The notes under the pieces are model-generated. The model was not told the origin of the DNA, searched no databases, and saw only the letters and a list, made by a program, of their open reading frames with translations. From Rhytidiadelphus loreus (lineage: Eukaryota; Streptophyta; Bryopsida; Hypnales; Hylocomiaceae), in the NCBI GenBank assembly GCA_947034895.1, contig OX344765.1, forward strand, positions 11,785,001 to 11,849,000: 64,000 nucleotides of DNA, written 5' to 3'. Positions 22,196 through 34,250 of this stretch are shown piece after piece (position 1 is the stretch's first letter; each line of letters opens with the position of its first letter). Position numbers and translations under genes: made by a program.

Positions 22196-23942
22196 TCATT
22201 ACATGTTTTTTGAGGCTTGGGAGAGCCCGTTTCAAGGTTGTTCCCCTTCACTGTTCCCTGCAGTGAAGGACAACCGGCTGTCGAAAAAAAACATTTTTCA
22301 AAACTTCTCTATCAATTACAGAGTAGATTTTTTTTCCCTTTTGAAAAACATAATTGGAGTCAGATTAGTTTTAGTTTTCTTATAAACTATATTGATTTGA
22401 ACCAAGCAGAGGAATTCATAAGATCACAAATCATCTTAATGAAGCATGGTGGATTAGCTTGCTACTGTTTAGAAAAGAATATTGAATGCCTATCTTAACA
22501 TATAGTCGTATCAGCATCTAAGAGTACCACAATAAGCTCAGAAACCCATGGTAACAAAGTCTTATTACAACAAAGTTCTAGTGAACGAAAAAAGTGGGGA
22601 AGGAAAATCTGTATTTGGTTTTAGTAAGTATATCTACAGATATAAAAGTTTTGAAAAATCTCAACATAGTCACAACACTTGTAGCCGGCAAAGTCCAGAG
22701 TTGAACCATATGAGCAGCAAGAGCGGTAATATTGAGCAAATATTCAAGCAAATGCATTTGAATTATTTTTTAAAACACCCACACAGCATAAAACGATTGA
22801 TTTCCAACTGCTGCTATAGTTCGAATACTTTCAAACACAGCCTGTTGGTGATAAAAAAGCGCATCTCACGCCTAAAAAACATAGCTTGAAATTTTTTGCA
22901 AAATTCCTCAGGAGGTGGTAACCCTCACCTGTGCCCATGTCCAACAGCAAACAATTAGTATGCCACGAGACGTACACGAGGTGTCTACAGATTACCACAA
23001 CTTGTCATTGTTTATTCACCCAAGAAAAAGAACAATCCAAATCCAAGACAAAAACTATACAATTTGCATTACAAAAAGTTAGTAATCCGGATACTGTGGA
23101 AAAAACACAAAACCTGTTGGCCGCTGTTCTGTGACCCTATTACCATTTTCTCAAAAAAAGTTACGACCTGTAAATGCTAAACCTTCCAAATGGCCAGGCA
23201 TGCTCTTGTACTAAGAATTTTCAAAAAAAGCCCGCCTAAGCAAAGCCTAAAGAACACCGAGAAACGAAGAGCCAAATGCCTGAAATGGACGTAGTCATCT
23301 ACTGACCTGTCCAGCACATTCATACATTAGCTAACCAACCATATTAATTTTTTAAACGGTCATGATTTAACTGGTTTTGGTTTTAAAAGGGACACAAGGC
23401 CCCAAAATACTGTGTCAAATCGTATTTGGATATGATTAAGTAGGAAGAGCTTAACGCTATGATACTCCTAGCTATGTATCTGCCTCGTTAGAGGGCAATT
23501 TAGCCACCAGGGTATTAAATACCAGTAATTATCATTGAAAGCTTAGAAGGAGAATTCTTAGCAACCCAGGAGCAATCTTTTTAAGAAAGGAAGCCTCGAC
23601 TAGCCATAGTACTGTGCATATCAAGACTGTGTATCAGTTCATGTAACTAGAAACTATTTTCCCAGTTTAGATGTCAGAAAGTGTAAATCAATTATAAGTA
23701 AGTTGAAAAAGCTTTTAAGTGTATCGATAAATTCGTAAGAATCAACAGTAGATCTATAAAATACCTAGGAATAAGGCATAAATTATAAAGTCTAAAAATA
23801 AAAAATAAAATATAATCCGGAAATGACCTGGTTGCCTCTTGACTACGCAAGACAATAAAGTGGCAGGCCAACTGTCTTGTTCCCTGCGTTCTCGCAGCAA
23901 GGGAACCCGCAGTCTCTTAGAGGCCTCAAAAACCATCTAATG
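22196..23942. mobile_element. CATTAGATG-family element, about 1.75 kb (putative)
   Basis: The left end (CATTACATGTTTTTTGAGGC, from about 22,198) is the inverted counterpart of the right end (GAGGCCTCAAAAACCATCTAATG, to 23,942). Family words GTTCCCTG and GGGAACCCGCAGTCTCTTAG lie inside each end. An open frame of 113 codons (22,548-22,889) has no recognisable domain. Ends are diverged and no target duplication was found, so the boundaries are tentative. Confidence 0.45.
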
Positions 23943-24014
23943 CTTGAAGTCAATCTTGTATTATTTTTCATTCTTACTATACAAGGTCAACATATGTGAG
24001 CTTTGTTGAAGTAC

Positions 24015-25060
24015 ATTTTTTCCTCTTCATGAATTAGTAACCTTACACTATTGAATTATAAATTTTGCTAGGTCATTATATGCATACAAAATTTTATAAG
24101 AAAATATGGATTCTAGCTTAACCTACAATGTATATGACTTTGCAACCAAAGAAAAGAATGAGTCACTAGGAAGAAATGTGCCTAACCGTTTCCAACAATT
24201 TTTCTATCATTTCCTAAGAAATGAGTAGATTTTTTAGATGAAATTAAAATGGTTATAAAATAAGAAATTAAGGAAAATCATAAAAATTTGGAATATTTTA
24301 GAAACATTGAAATACCTTTGAGGCCACATATTTTATGATAATATTGTTTGTAGTGCGAAGAAATATTTTTTCACTATCTTGTTGGCAAAGTTAGGAGAGT
24401 TAATTATTTCTAGAATGATATTTTTGTACTAAATTGTAGATTTTTTTCAATAAAATCACGTACTAAATCAAACTCACATTTATACAAATGTTGAATTCAA
24501 AAGAACATGAAGATGCCAAAATTGTTGAAGTACCTTGGATTCATTCAAGCAAGATAACTTTTGATTGAAGGACGAGATTCATTCTTTTTGGAATACCCAA
24601 TTACCCATGAACTGGCTATGTGTACAATTTTGTATCAAATTTTTTAAAGCATCCACTACAAATTCACTTGATACATGACCTTGTATAATTTTCAATTTAT
24701 GTATAGAAGATTCACTTATATGATGAAATCTACAAAAAAAGGTATTAAACCAGATGATTCCAATAATTATAGTAGTAGCCAATAGGTGCACTCTTCATTT
24801 TGAATTTGCTTTGCTTGGGGCCTCCAATATTGCTGATTTTGAATTGCAAATGATTTGCAAAAATAAACCTTCAAATTATCATTTTCAAATTTAAAAAAAA
24901 TATGAATCCTACCAAATAAATGTAATCTATGCATGTTAAAAACCTTCCCATGTATGTGAATTCAATTTTTGTAATTCATCAAACATTTTATAACACATCT
25001 TTCATATGTGAAAAATCACTTGGACTTCAAAAGGTTAAAACACAAAAGCAAAAAAGATTT
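24015..25060 (+). repeat. Direct repeat of about 1 kb, left copy
   Basis: From CTTCATGAATTA, through AATTATAAATTTTGCTAG, AACCTACAATGTATATGACT and CATGAAGATGCCAAAATTG, the order of words repeats at 26,186-27,060. The two copies are diverged with small indels. There is no coding capacity. Confidence 0.7.
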
Positions 25061-26185
25061 CACTTTTAAAGTTGATTCACGGAAATCAACATCCTAAGAA
25101 ATGTTGGATTCAAGGTGCCAAAAGCTTAGGCTACGTAAAAAGTGTCATCATACAAGTATAACTTTCAATACACATTTCATTAAAAAAATGTAGCTGCTTA
25201 GGAATTCTATTTCAATGGGTGCCTACTTTGAAAAAAATTATACTACAAAGAGACTAAACTTGAACTTGTTTAGCTATTAAAAAAAAATTGAATTTTTAAT
25301 TCAAATATTATATTTTTGTCCTCTTTTTATTTGTACTATTGTTGAAAAAGTTATGGACAATCTTGTTTCTTGAAAAATAGTATAAGTTTTAAAAATTCAA
25401 GTTCTACTTTTTATTTTTGGGTAGCCCCTTTAGTTCCTTTTGGAACTTATGGTGGCATAATTTTTCATCCCAAGTACCATTTACAATAATCTTCTATTCC
25501 TATGTCTTGTGAAATTCAATATTTTTATACATGAAGGAATGCAAGGCCATTGTTGTAGTGTGGGAGGTTGCGTTCTTAAAATCACATTGAAGGGATATTG
25601 TTCAATTTGAAGTCTTCCAATCTTCTTTTCTCATGTAAATCCTTCCAAATTGGTCACCCAAAAGTTTTGAGGTTATAGGGCTTACCATGCATAACCCAAG
25701 TCAAAAGATTTTCTCTTTCCATATACAATTCCATAAAAAAAATAATCTTTCCATATACAACTCCATAAAAAAATTTAAATTAATTTCTAATGTAAAAAAC
25801 TCTTCAACATCCGATGTATTTGAGGCTCATTTTCAAGAAGCCCTTGATACTATAAATTCAAGATTTGTAATGAACACCCTTGCACAAAATATTGAATAAA
25901 ATAATTAGAATCTTTCATTTTCAAAATCAGATTTTTTTTATAAGTCTAATATTCATAAATAAATTTTTTCAAAATAAAAACTACTACAAATAGTAACTTG
26001 TTTAGATTTTATCTTACTTCAAAGTATTGAACTGAACAGAATTTGGTGCTTGGGGCATTCTGAGGTTAATATGAACTTCACACGCGGACATTCATGTTCC
26101 CTACATATCTATGAAATTAAATTTTAAGAGCTCAGCAATGGTTTACAATTAAATAATGTCGAAAATAATGAAAATTGATTTTAAT
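25061..26185. other. AT-rich spacer, no gene seen
   Basis: This contains a short internal duplication of CTTTCCATATACAA-TCCATAAAAAAA at about 25,712-25,773. The small open frame 25,687-25,899 has no family resemblance and AT-driven composition. Confidence 0.45.
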
Positions 26186-27060
26186 AATTTTTTCCACTTC
26201 ATGAATTACCATCCATTCACCATTGAATTATAAATTTTGCTAGTTTAATATACTCATGCAAAATTTTAAAGAAAATATGGATTTTAGCTTAACTTACAAT
26301 GTATATGACTTTGCAATCCAAGCAGAAAATGTGTGACCACAAAGAAATCTACCTAACTATTTCTAAATGCTTTCAATCATTACTTGTAGATTGAGTATGT
26401 GTTTTTGTTGAAATTGAAATGGTTAAAAGAAATATTTAGGAAAAAAATAAACATTTGAAGTATGACTGTTGATTTATGGTTAGAGAACTTTTAAGCCATA
26501 TATTTTATGATAATGGTATTCATTTTGTAAAGAAAATGTTTTCTCAAAATCTCGCTCACCAAAGCTAAGACCATTTGACTACTTCTAGAATGATATTCTT
26601 GTACTAAATTGTAGATTTTTGCAATAAAATCACATACTAAATCATGTTAATATTCATGCAAATGCTACATTCAAAAGAAAATGAAGATGCCAAAATTGAT
26701 GAAATATCTAGGGTTCATTCAAGCAAAATAACCTTTGATGATCCAAGCATTTGATTGATTTTTTTTGGAATACCCATGAACTAGGTAAATGTCCAATTTT
26801 ATAACTAATTTTGGAAAACATCCATTACAAATTCACTTCACTTCATACAGGACCCCACATAGTTTTCCATTTATGTATTGAAGATTCATTCATTTAGATG
26901 AAATTTACAAAAAATGTATTACACTACATGATCCAATAATTACAGCAATAGCTAATAGGTGACTTCTTCATTTTCAATCTTCTTTGCTTTAGGGCTTCTA
27001 CTATTTATTGATTTTGAATTTCAAATGAATTTCAAAAGAAAACCTTCAAATTGTAATTTA
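26186..27060 (+). repeat. Direct repeat of about 1 kb, right copy
   Basis: This is the counterpart of 24,015-25,060, with the same order of words: AATTATAAATTTTGCTAG, AATGTATATGACTTTGCAA, GAATGATATT-TTGTACTAAATTG and CAAAAGAA-ATGAAGATGCC. It lacks part of the left copy. Confidence 0.7.
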
Positions 27061-29140
27061 TACTTTTCTTAAAGATATGAAGCCTAGCTACCTTACCTTA
27101 AATTTTTTTTATTTTTGATAATTTTTAAAGTGTAATTGCACCTTATATATATTGTCTTACGGCCTTATTTGAGCCTTTGATTTTTTGTAACAATGGCCTA
27201 AATTCTAATCTATTACCACATGTTGTAAAAGGTTATACTTGTAAACTTCTTAAGAATGCCAAATTTTTACAAATTAATATCATTATGTTTATCTACAAAA
27301 GCCGGTAGTGATATTTAATTAGTATAAATAGTTTGCATACAAACTTTTATCAAAGATTGATAAAAGTTGTTATATTCTTTAGGAGTAATATCCTTCAAAT
27401 GTCTTAGTCAAATAGCTCTGATATTGTTTAGAAGTTCCCAATTGCACTTGGTATTGTAAACCATCTTATTTTCTAATTCTACAATGTTGAACTCCTAAAT
27501 GCCCAAGGCGCCAAATCATGGTATGGACAATACTTTGAAGTTAAATTAAACCTAATGAATGTGCTATTTTAAATATATTTAACTTATAAAAAATTACTTT
27601 TGAAATCTAGTTCTAGCACACAAATTGGATTTTGAAAATGAAGGATTATGATTTTTTAGTTTAGTATTTTGTAAAAGAGCGTCTTTTAAAAATCTTGATT
27701 TTTTTAGCACTTACATCTTCAAAAATTAGACTTAAATACAAATAAACTTGGAAATCAACTAATATTTCAAATTTATAAAAAAAAAATTGAATTTTTTTCC
27801 CTTACCTATAAATTGATTAGGGTTCTACAGATTATGCCCTAAAACTTTATAATATTTGGGTAAGGATTTTTTTTAATAAAAAAATTATAAAATTAATTTA
27901 TAATGTGGGTTTTAACATAGCCATTATAAAATTTATTTAAAAATTTATTATTTTATATAGCCATTATAAATTTCTTACATGTGGCTATCAGTCATCTATC
28001 TCACAAGTGACATTTCAGGGTTAAAGTGAGAAGTTTTTATTTTTTCACTGCAAATATTCCCAAAATCGTATAATCGTAGAGATAGGTTTGGCAAATATAC
28101 TTACACTCGCAACTTTTCCTTGAATCAATAGCTCATTCAAATGGATTTTTATAAAAAATATAAACGGTAGAGAAAATGTCATACAAGTATTTTAGGTGTT
28201 TAATTTTAATTTTTTTAATAATATAAAAATTTAACATTTGCAGATATACTTTAACATTTGGATTATTATCACAATAATACTTTAATTCTTCTTTAAATCC
28301 TAATTGTTTACTTTTTATTTATTTATTTTTAGAATATACATATGAAATATCAAAAATAGGAGGAGAATTTTGCCTATAAGATTATAGCTACTACATCAAG
28401 CCTAAAGTAGGATCAATTTTATTGTTAGACTCAAAAAAATTAAGGCCTGGAAATAGTCGATTTTATCAAACAGGAGTTGCTCTTTCAAAAAGTTGATTCA
28501 GTTTTTCTACGCTACACGTTAAATAGTCCATGAATGAATATATATATATATTCTACAAATGAATAAAAATAACTTCTAATAGTCTTACATACAATTTTTG
28601 AGGTGGAAAATCCTAGAAAATGCCTTGGGACTTTAAGGGTTAAACGGACCACTTCACTAATTGAATGCATCGAAGAAAAATTGTTTTTCTATTGCAAGAG
28701 CCAATCATTATCTTTGATTTCTGCACATCTCTTAATAAGTTGCAAGTGGAAGAATTTTGGGAGACTGAGGGTCACAAATAGGTGCCTATGCCCCAAGTCT
28801 TTGAAAATTTATAAGTAATTCAAAAATGCTTGGAAAAATACAAAACCACTTGTGCTAGGTTCCACATCTATTTTTCTTTCTCTGAAAAATGTTATAAAAA
28901 TAATTATATCTATGGAAACTTACACAAAAAAGGCAAACCGGCCTTGAAATGGTTGCTTTTAAAGGATACTACCTTAGTGACACCTCCACCAAGTGACCAA
29001 CCATATTTCTACATTTGGGTGGGATGACTATCCCTCCAAAATCCACGATGTCCCTGCAAAATCCAAGATTTTGCTTGGTCATTTACGGTGGGTGATATTT
29101 AAACAAAAAATAGTGGCTATACTCCGTCAAAGACCATCAC
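27061..29140. other. AT-rich DNA, no gene seen
   Basis: Very AT-rich with short homopolymer runs and a (TA)n tract near 28,540-28,550. Short frames at 28,603-28,818 and 28,830-29,027 overlap a segment related, in inverted orientation, to 42,780-43,140. That makes a dispersed repeat more likely than a gene. Confidence 0.45.
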
Positions 29141-29421
29141 TATGTAGAGTTTAAGGCTCCCAAAGCTTCCACGCCACGCAGAGCTGTGATCCAAATCCTT
29201 TGTAGCGTGTAGAGCAGTGATACAAAGCTTCCTTGACGTGTACAACCGTGATCCAAGATTCTACAATTCAAAGCGGGCCTTTGACTATATGGATTTAGGG
29301 TTGTCCTAAGTGGGTTCTGCTTACTTCAGAGCTACTAAGTTCAGGTCTGCTTAGTTTAGTGATTAGTTCAAAGCTGGTGCAACCTAAAGCTCTTTTGGCC
29401 CAAAGTTATTGTGGGCTCAAG

Positions 29422-29720
29422 TGTAGCCCAAAGCTCCTGTTGACCGAAACTTCTGTGGCTCGAAATTTTTGTGGCCCCGAGTGTAGCCCGAAGCTCTTGT
29501 TGTGCAAAACTTTTGTATCTTGAAATTTTTGTGGCCTTGAGTGTAGCCTGAAGCTCTTGTTGCGCAAAACTTCTGTGGCTTGAAATTTTTGTGGCCCCGA
29601 GTGTAGCACAAATCTCATGTGACCCCGAGCATAGCCCAAAGCTTCCGTGACCCCAAGTGTAGCCCAAAGCTCCTGTGACCCTGAGTGTAGCCCGAAGCTC
29701 CCATGGTCCTAGTGTAGCCA
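29422..29720 (-). repeat. Two-period minisatellite (60 bp x3, then 28 bp x4)
   Basis: Three consecutive 60-bp units start TAGCC(C/T)(A/G)AAGCTC at 29,423, 29,483 and 29,543. They are followed by four units of 27-28 bp (TAGCCCAAAGCTCC-GTGACCC-GAGTG type) to about 29,713. The short unit is the 60-mer lacking its middle. All three minus-strand frames are open over much of the array, which follows from the repeat and is not taken as coding evidence. Confidence 0.9.
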
Positions 29721-29951
29721 AAAACTTATGTTTAATACAAAGCTCCTGCTACGGAAACCTCCTGCAATGGAAATTTCTTGCACCGAAAACCTCCTGCGAC
29801 CCAAAGCTGCTTGAATAAGGTAGTAGTTTTTCTCACCAAACACTTTGTCTTATTTTTTTGGTTATATTTGTTAGTATGCATTCATGGTTGAACCCTTTTG
29901 AATTTTTACTTTTCACAACATGATTGACACGTCTCACAATTAAAACCCTTT

Positions 29952-30929
29952 GTGCTCTTTTCCAATAATGATTTGGCAATTTCTATAGGAGCTTTTTTGA
30001 TCATGGCAAGAGGATGTTTTTGTTCAAGATGTGGTTTTCCATTTCCAAATGAATTAGCTAATTCCTGTCAGCAATGTGGAATGTCTAGAGATGAATGTGT
30101 GATGAGTTTGGAGAGAGGTGATGAGGCACAACAAAATGAAGATTTACCAATTAACAATGTGATAGATTTTAGAAGTCCTCCTCACATAGAATCTCTACCT
30201 AAAAACCCTACCCTTAAGTCACCATCTTATAATACAATTTTCAATCTTCCTCCTATTAAAAATAGGAAGAGGGACAAGGTGTATGGCAAATTAGCGCTAC
30301 GCAAGCATTGGGCTATCCAACATAATAATCTTAAAGATAATAGTAAACAAATTAAAAAATGGATTAAGGAAGGACAAGATAATGGGGCTCTTCCTCAAGG
30401 CACCTTTATTTTAGAAGATATAGGAGTGAAGGAAGCTTTGAACAAAATAATAGATGATAACATCAATGGTTTACAAGAATTAAAATTCAAAGATAGAGGC
30501 GAGGTTTATAAAGTGACAAAAAAAAATATCTATTTGCAAATAAAAAAACATTTGAAGTATAAAAGGCAAAAAAAAAGATGGCTACAAGGAAGGATGGCGG
30601 ATGAGGCTCCGGAGTCACCCCATGATACTAGAAAACAAGATGTTGAAACGCCACGATCTTGAGAAGATCCGATGTGGTTTCTAGAAGGGCCACTAGGTGA
30701 GGGTGCCATTCAAGGTTCCCAATGCAAGGATGTTGATCCCATGTCACAAGGGGAGGATAGAGTCCAAGGTCAAAGGGAGGAGAATGACATTGATGAAGAT
30801 GATGAGACATTAGTTTTGAAGAGTATGGAATTAAATGATATTGATGAAATGTATTCACAATTAGATGCATTCATGGTTGAAAAAATTGTGATCCAAAATC
30901 CTAAGCCTTTTCCACATATAGAACTTTGA
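29952..30929 (+). pseudogene. Zinc-ribbon protein of unknown function, interrupted by one in-frame TGA
   Basis: The reading frame has a likely start at the internal Met at 30,003. It opens with MARGCFCSRCGFPFPNELA and a second CxxC, giving a two-knuckle zinc ribbon (Cys 7, 10, 22 and 25 from that Met). A plausible intron acceptor, TTTCTATAG, lies just upstream at about 29,990. The middle is Lys/Asn-rich, and the end before the stop is very basic (KKHLKYKRQKKRW). A TGA at 30,660-30,662 is followed in the same frame by a further 89 open codons, acidic, to 30,929. Together they would give about 308 residues. It could be a recently broken gene, a spliced-out stop, or a transposon-carried gene. 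I do not recognise the family. Confidence 0.5.
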
Positions 30930-31372
30930 AGAATTTGAATTTTGAAAAGAAACTGGAATTGGTGGCTACTTTTATTCGCCGTCAAGGACTTCATTGGAAG
31001 ACATCAAGTGGAGCTTGAAGTCTTTGAAAGGTTGTGACATTGACACTTTTTAATTGCATTTGAATCTATTGCTGGTAAATGTTATTTCATTGATTTGCAA
31101 TTTCTATTTGAAGACACCTCATGTTTTCTTCCGTGAGGTCAATATGCTCAATCATTATGGTGATGTATTGGAGACATTGTAATTTGTGAGATGCTATATT
31201 CCTTTAGGCACCACTTTTTATTAGATGTGATGTCTGCCACATCTCAGCAGACATTCTTGAGATCCTTTCAAATGGAGAAGTTATAGCTGTAAATCAAGGT
31301 GAGTTTTTTGACAAGCTGTAAACATGGTGAAGACCTATTCAATTAATCAAATGATGTTAGCAATAAGAATAG

Positions 31373-31696
31373 ATGGGGATTTTTGTGAAAACAGTGGTAT
31401 TCCATGTGCCATTTTGAACCTGTCCTATCTGAACTGTAAAAGTCACATCTAGGACAGGTAAAGTTTTCAAAAATATTGGACCTGTATAAATTCCATAAAT
31501 GTAGTATAGGTGTAGTTACAAACTATGCAGTTTGAATTGTGAAAGTGTCATGTATGTCTCATGTAGATTTCAAATATCTAGGAGTGATATAGGTTTAAGA
31601 AATGTAGGACAATTGTATATTTCGGATGTCCCGATCTGAATTGTAAGAACTGCCAAAGATGCAGAATTTTGCCATTTTAATGAAATGCATGGCCAT
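31373..31696. mobile_element. 4-bp-TSD MITE family, copy d
   Basis: The left end is ATGGGGATTTTTGTGAAAAC. The right end GCCATTTTAATGAAATGC...GGCCAT is its inverted repeat. ATAG flanks both sides exactly (31,369-31,372 and 31,697-31,700). The interior is shared with copies a and g. Confidence 0.85.
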
Positions 31697-31816
31697 ATAG
31701 GCGGTAAATACATTTAAGTTGGTTATCAACACTCATGCATTTGGCAAGAGGAGAACTTCCATGAATACCATGCTTCTTGATTTTGCCTCTGTTGTATCAT
31801 TGTTTACGTTGTGCAG

Positions 31817-32188
31817 ATCCGCTTAGGGTTCATGGAAAACGAGTAAGACAACAAAGACTTACCGAGCTTGAGGTGAGCAATAGAAACTCATTTTAATCTC
31901 ATTGTCATTGAATTGAATACCCTCAAATTCTGTATATTTTTTTGCATAAGTTCCCGTGCTACCTGTAACTGAGTATGATGTGTAATCTTTATAAACTTGA
32001 TACATTTCAATCAGTCTACTGAGCTAGAACATAAACATGGTTTGCAGGTGTGGTTGGGGCTGTTATCTTCAGGACGTGTTGCAATGCTATTGTGGAATCG
32101 AAGTATCAAAAACGCCTCCATCATCGCCACGTATTCTGACATTGGGATAGCGCATGGCACTAATGGCGCAATAAGAGATGTTTGGAAG
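31817..32188 (+). pseudogene. GH27 alpha-galactosidase C-terminal fragment (two exons)
   Basis: Exon-like pieces 31,817-31,872 and 32,048-32,188 have proper AG acceptors and GT donors. They translate to DPLRVHGKRVR...LTELE and then VWLGLLSSGRVAMLLWNRS...YSDIGIAHG...AIRDVWK. This follows the end of the catalytic barrel and start of the C-terminal beta domain of plant alpha-galactosidases (DPLGVQGKKVR; EVWAGPLSG-RVAVLLLNR; W-DIGI; A-RDLW). The catalytic aspartates lie in upstream exons that are absent. Neither the preceding nor following exons were found, so it is a gene fragment, with intron retained (DNA-level copy, not a retrocopy). Confidence 0.75.
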
Positions 32189-33785
32189 GTAGGACAATCA
32201 ACTTCCTACGCTCTTAGGTCTAATGTTTTCAGTGAGATTCTTGTTTCTGAAATGCCGAGGGTTCTCATTGTGGATGGTGTTATTCAATAGTGTTGGTGTG
32301 TTATGTTTGCTCGCTCCAAGTTAGTTGCAATTGTGTTAGTTGTATCACCAACTAGACTAGACTACACTGATTTGTTGTATTCATGCCTTAGGGTTTGGTG
32401 CGGACATTGCCTTTGGCATTTTGTTGGGGAATAACTGACACTAATTTATGAACGGCTTGTAGGCGCCTCCTACAATGCAATGGATCAACTTGCAGGTGGA
32501 CTCCACAATTTGCTAGCTCTTTTAGTGCGGAAGACGTTATTATCTGAATGAATGTTTCGCATCCCATGAAATATTGAAATTCGATGACTGAATTTCCCAG
32601 CTGTTAGTCATATAACCGCATCAATGATTTTTTTGGTGTCAAATTTCTAGTGCAATGAAATCTCGATTTGTAAGTCATAGGTCTTCTTTATTCTTTCTCA
32701 GAATTAAGTGTCTCATTTTCATTTGTGCAGATTGGGGTGGAATGAAGCCAGGCAATACCAAATCTGCTCCTAGCTACGGTAGCTATACTCTGGCCGGTTG
32801 GAGACAAAGCAATTGCAAGCAAGAATGATGGTTGGATAAATATATAGTGAATGTGCATGTGATAGAGTATAAGTGTATAACTATGTGTTGATACTATATT
32901 TGAGTTTATGTTTAAATTTAGAAAAGAATCATTTTTGTTTCAGATGTAAATATGTTTTGGTGATAATTCGGTTCATGACGATCAAGCTAGGTGACTTCAC
33001 CTAATTATGCACTCCATTTGAACAAAATTCTTTAGGTGAAGCTCAATTATGCAAAGTTGTTTTTGATGCTCTGTGTTTCACATCCATCATTCCAGTGCTT
33101 GCTTTTGATTCCTATTAGTGATCAATATACTCTTTGGACTTCTTTGGTGACAATTGGTACTGTTAGCAACTTATGGTTTGTGTATTCATTCTTGCAGGGT
33201 AGGCCTTGGAGACAAAAAAAAAAACTTGGATAGAAGCGAGGATGAGAAGGACCTGCGTGGTGGTGTATTAAATGTGTCCTTCATTACACTAGGTATATAG
33301 TGGTTAAAAAGGCAGCCTTCAAGTGTCTACAATACTATAAATGTAATACCTTTTGTAATATGAAGCTACTCTCTGCATCTAGTATGTAGTTCATCATTGA
33401 CAATAGTTTTAGTGTTTCTCATCCAATGCATTGTTCTTCAAAAGTTCATTCATTGTAGTAGGATTTTTTCCAAATTTGAAAAAGATTTAATTTAATTATA
33501 CAATGAAATTCACCCAATTGTTCAACAAAATTCATCCAAAATTCATCCAAAAAGTTAAAAAAAACATCCACATTTCTTTTAGCAAAATCAGATTTACCCC
33601 TAGCTACTATTACTATAGCCGGGGATAATTTACAAATGTAGCTCCGGCTGTTGGTACAAAAAAGGGGGCTATAATATTTAGCCCCCCACCCTTTCATGAG
33701 TAGTGCTAGAGGAGGCTAAAACTGGGGCTAGAGCACCCCAATTTAGCAAGGGCTAAATGCTCCAAAGTTTCCAGTGTTACCCAAT
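32189..33785. other. No complete gene seen
   Basis: There are AG-acceptor-like sites near 32,496, 32,730 and 33,198. One short exon-like segment at 32,731 reads WGGMKPGNTKSAPSYGSY, but it could not be joined to the GH27 fragment. Otherwise AT-rich and unassigned. Confidence 0.35.
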
Positions 33786-33789
33786 CCTT

Positions 33790-34250
33790 GAAAGCAAAAA
33801 TGTCTTTGAAAAATGACTACACTTAGGTTTAGATGTCAAACAAAAGATATAATTGATCAAAATAGGTGAAGATCAAAGTAGTATTGTTACGCAGTAATAC
33901 TGCCTTTCAACTTGTGCTTCAATTGCCGTGTGGGAGCTAAACTAAGCTTTGCAATATCGGGCACGTGACACAACTCAACTCATTTGTGCCCGCATACAAT
34001 GACTCATTTGAGTTCTTGAATTGCCGTTTAAGATGATTCCGGAGTGGACTCCAGTATATTGTTAACAAATTGATTGCACTTCCCATGGGTCTCAAGGAAG
34101 GAGATATAAGATATTAGGTACATATGTACACCTGTAAGAGAAACTAATTTGAAATGATTGTATAAATATAATTTAAAATAAATCATTTTTATTTTATCAT
34201 ATTCAAAATTGAATGGGATTTCAACAGCATTTAGTATGCATTATTCGGAC
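33790..34250 (-). repeat. Inverted copy of the P450 promoter / ACX2 intron 6 junction
   Basis: On the minus strand this matches 16,700-17,190. It holds the TAATGCATACT-type word, the coding-like segment (GLQYIVNKLIALPMG still readable) and ACX2 intron 6 words (TCAATTATATCTTTTG, CTTGCTTTCAAGGATTGG). It carries indels and stops. It shows that the junction itself was copied. Confidence 0.75.

Noticed and set aside
22548..22889. 113-codon plus-strand frame as a gene
   Set aside because: It lies inside a putative transposon, has no recognisable domain, and its composition follows local AT content.
24015..27060. LTR retrotransposon
   Set aside because: No TG...CA termini, primer-binding site, or gag, protease, reverse transcriptase or integrase residues were seen between the repeats.
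29422..29720. CRISPR-like array
   Set aside because: Units are directly abutting with no unique spacers, and the genome is that of a plant; the same applies to the arrays at 43,711 and 58,060.
29368..29721. Three overlapping minus-strand frames with repeated residues
   Set aside because: They follow from the 60/28-bp minisatellite; several frames are open at once, and the period switch breaks any protein repeat.
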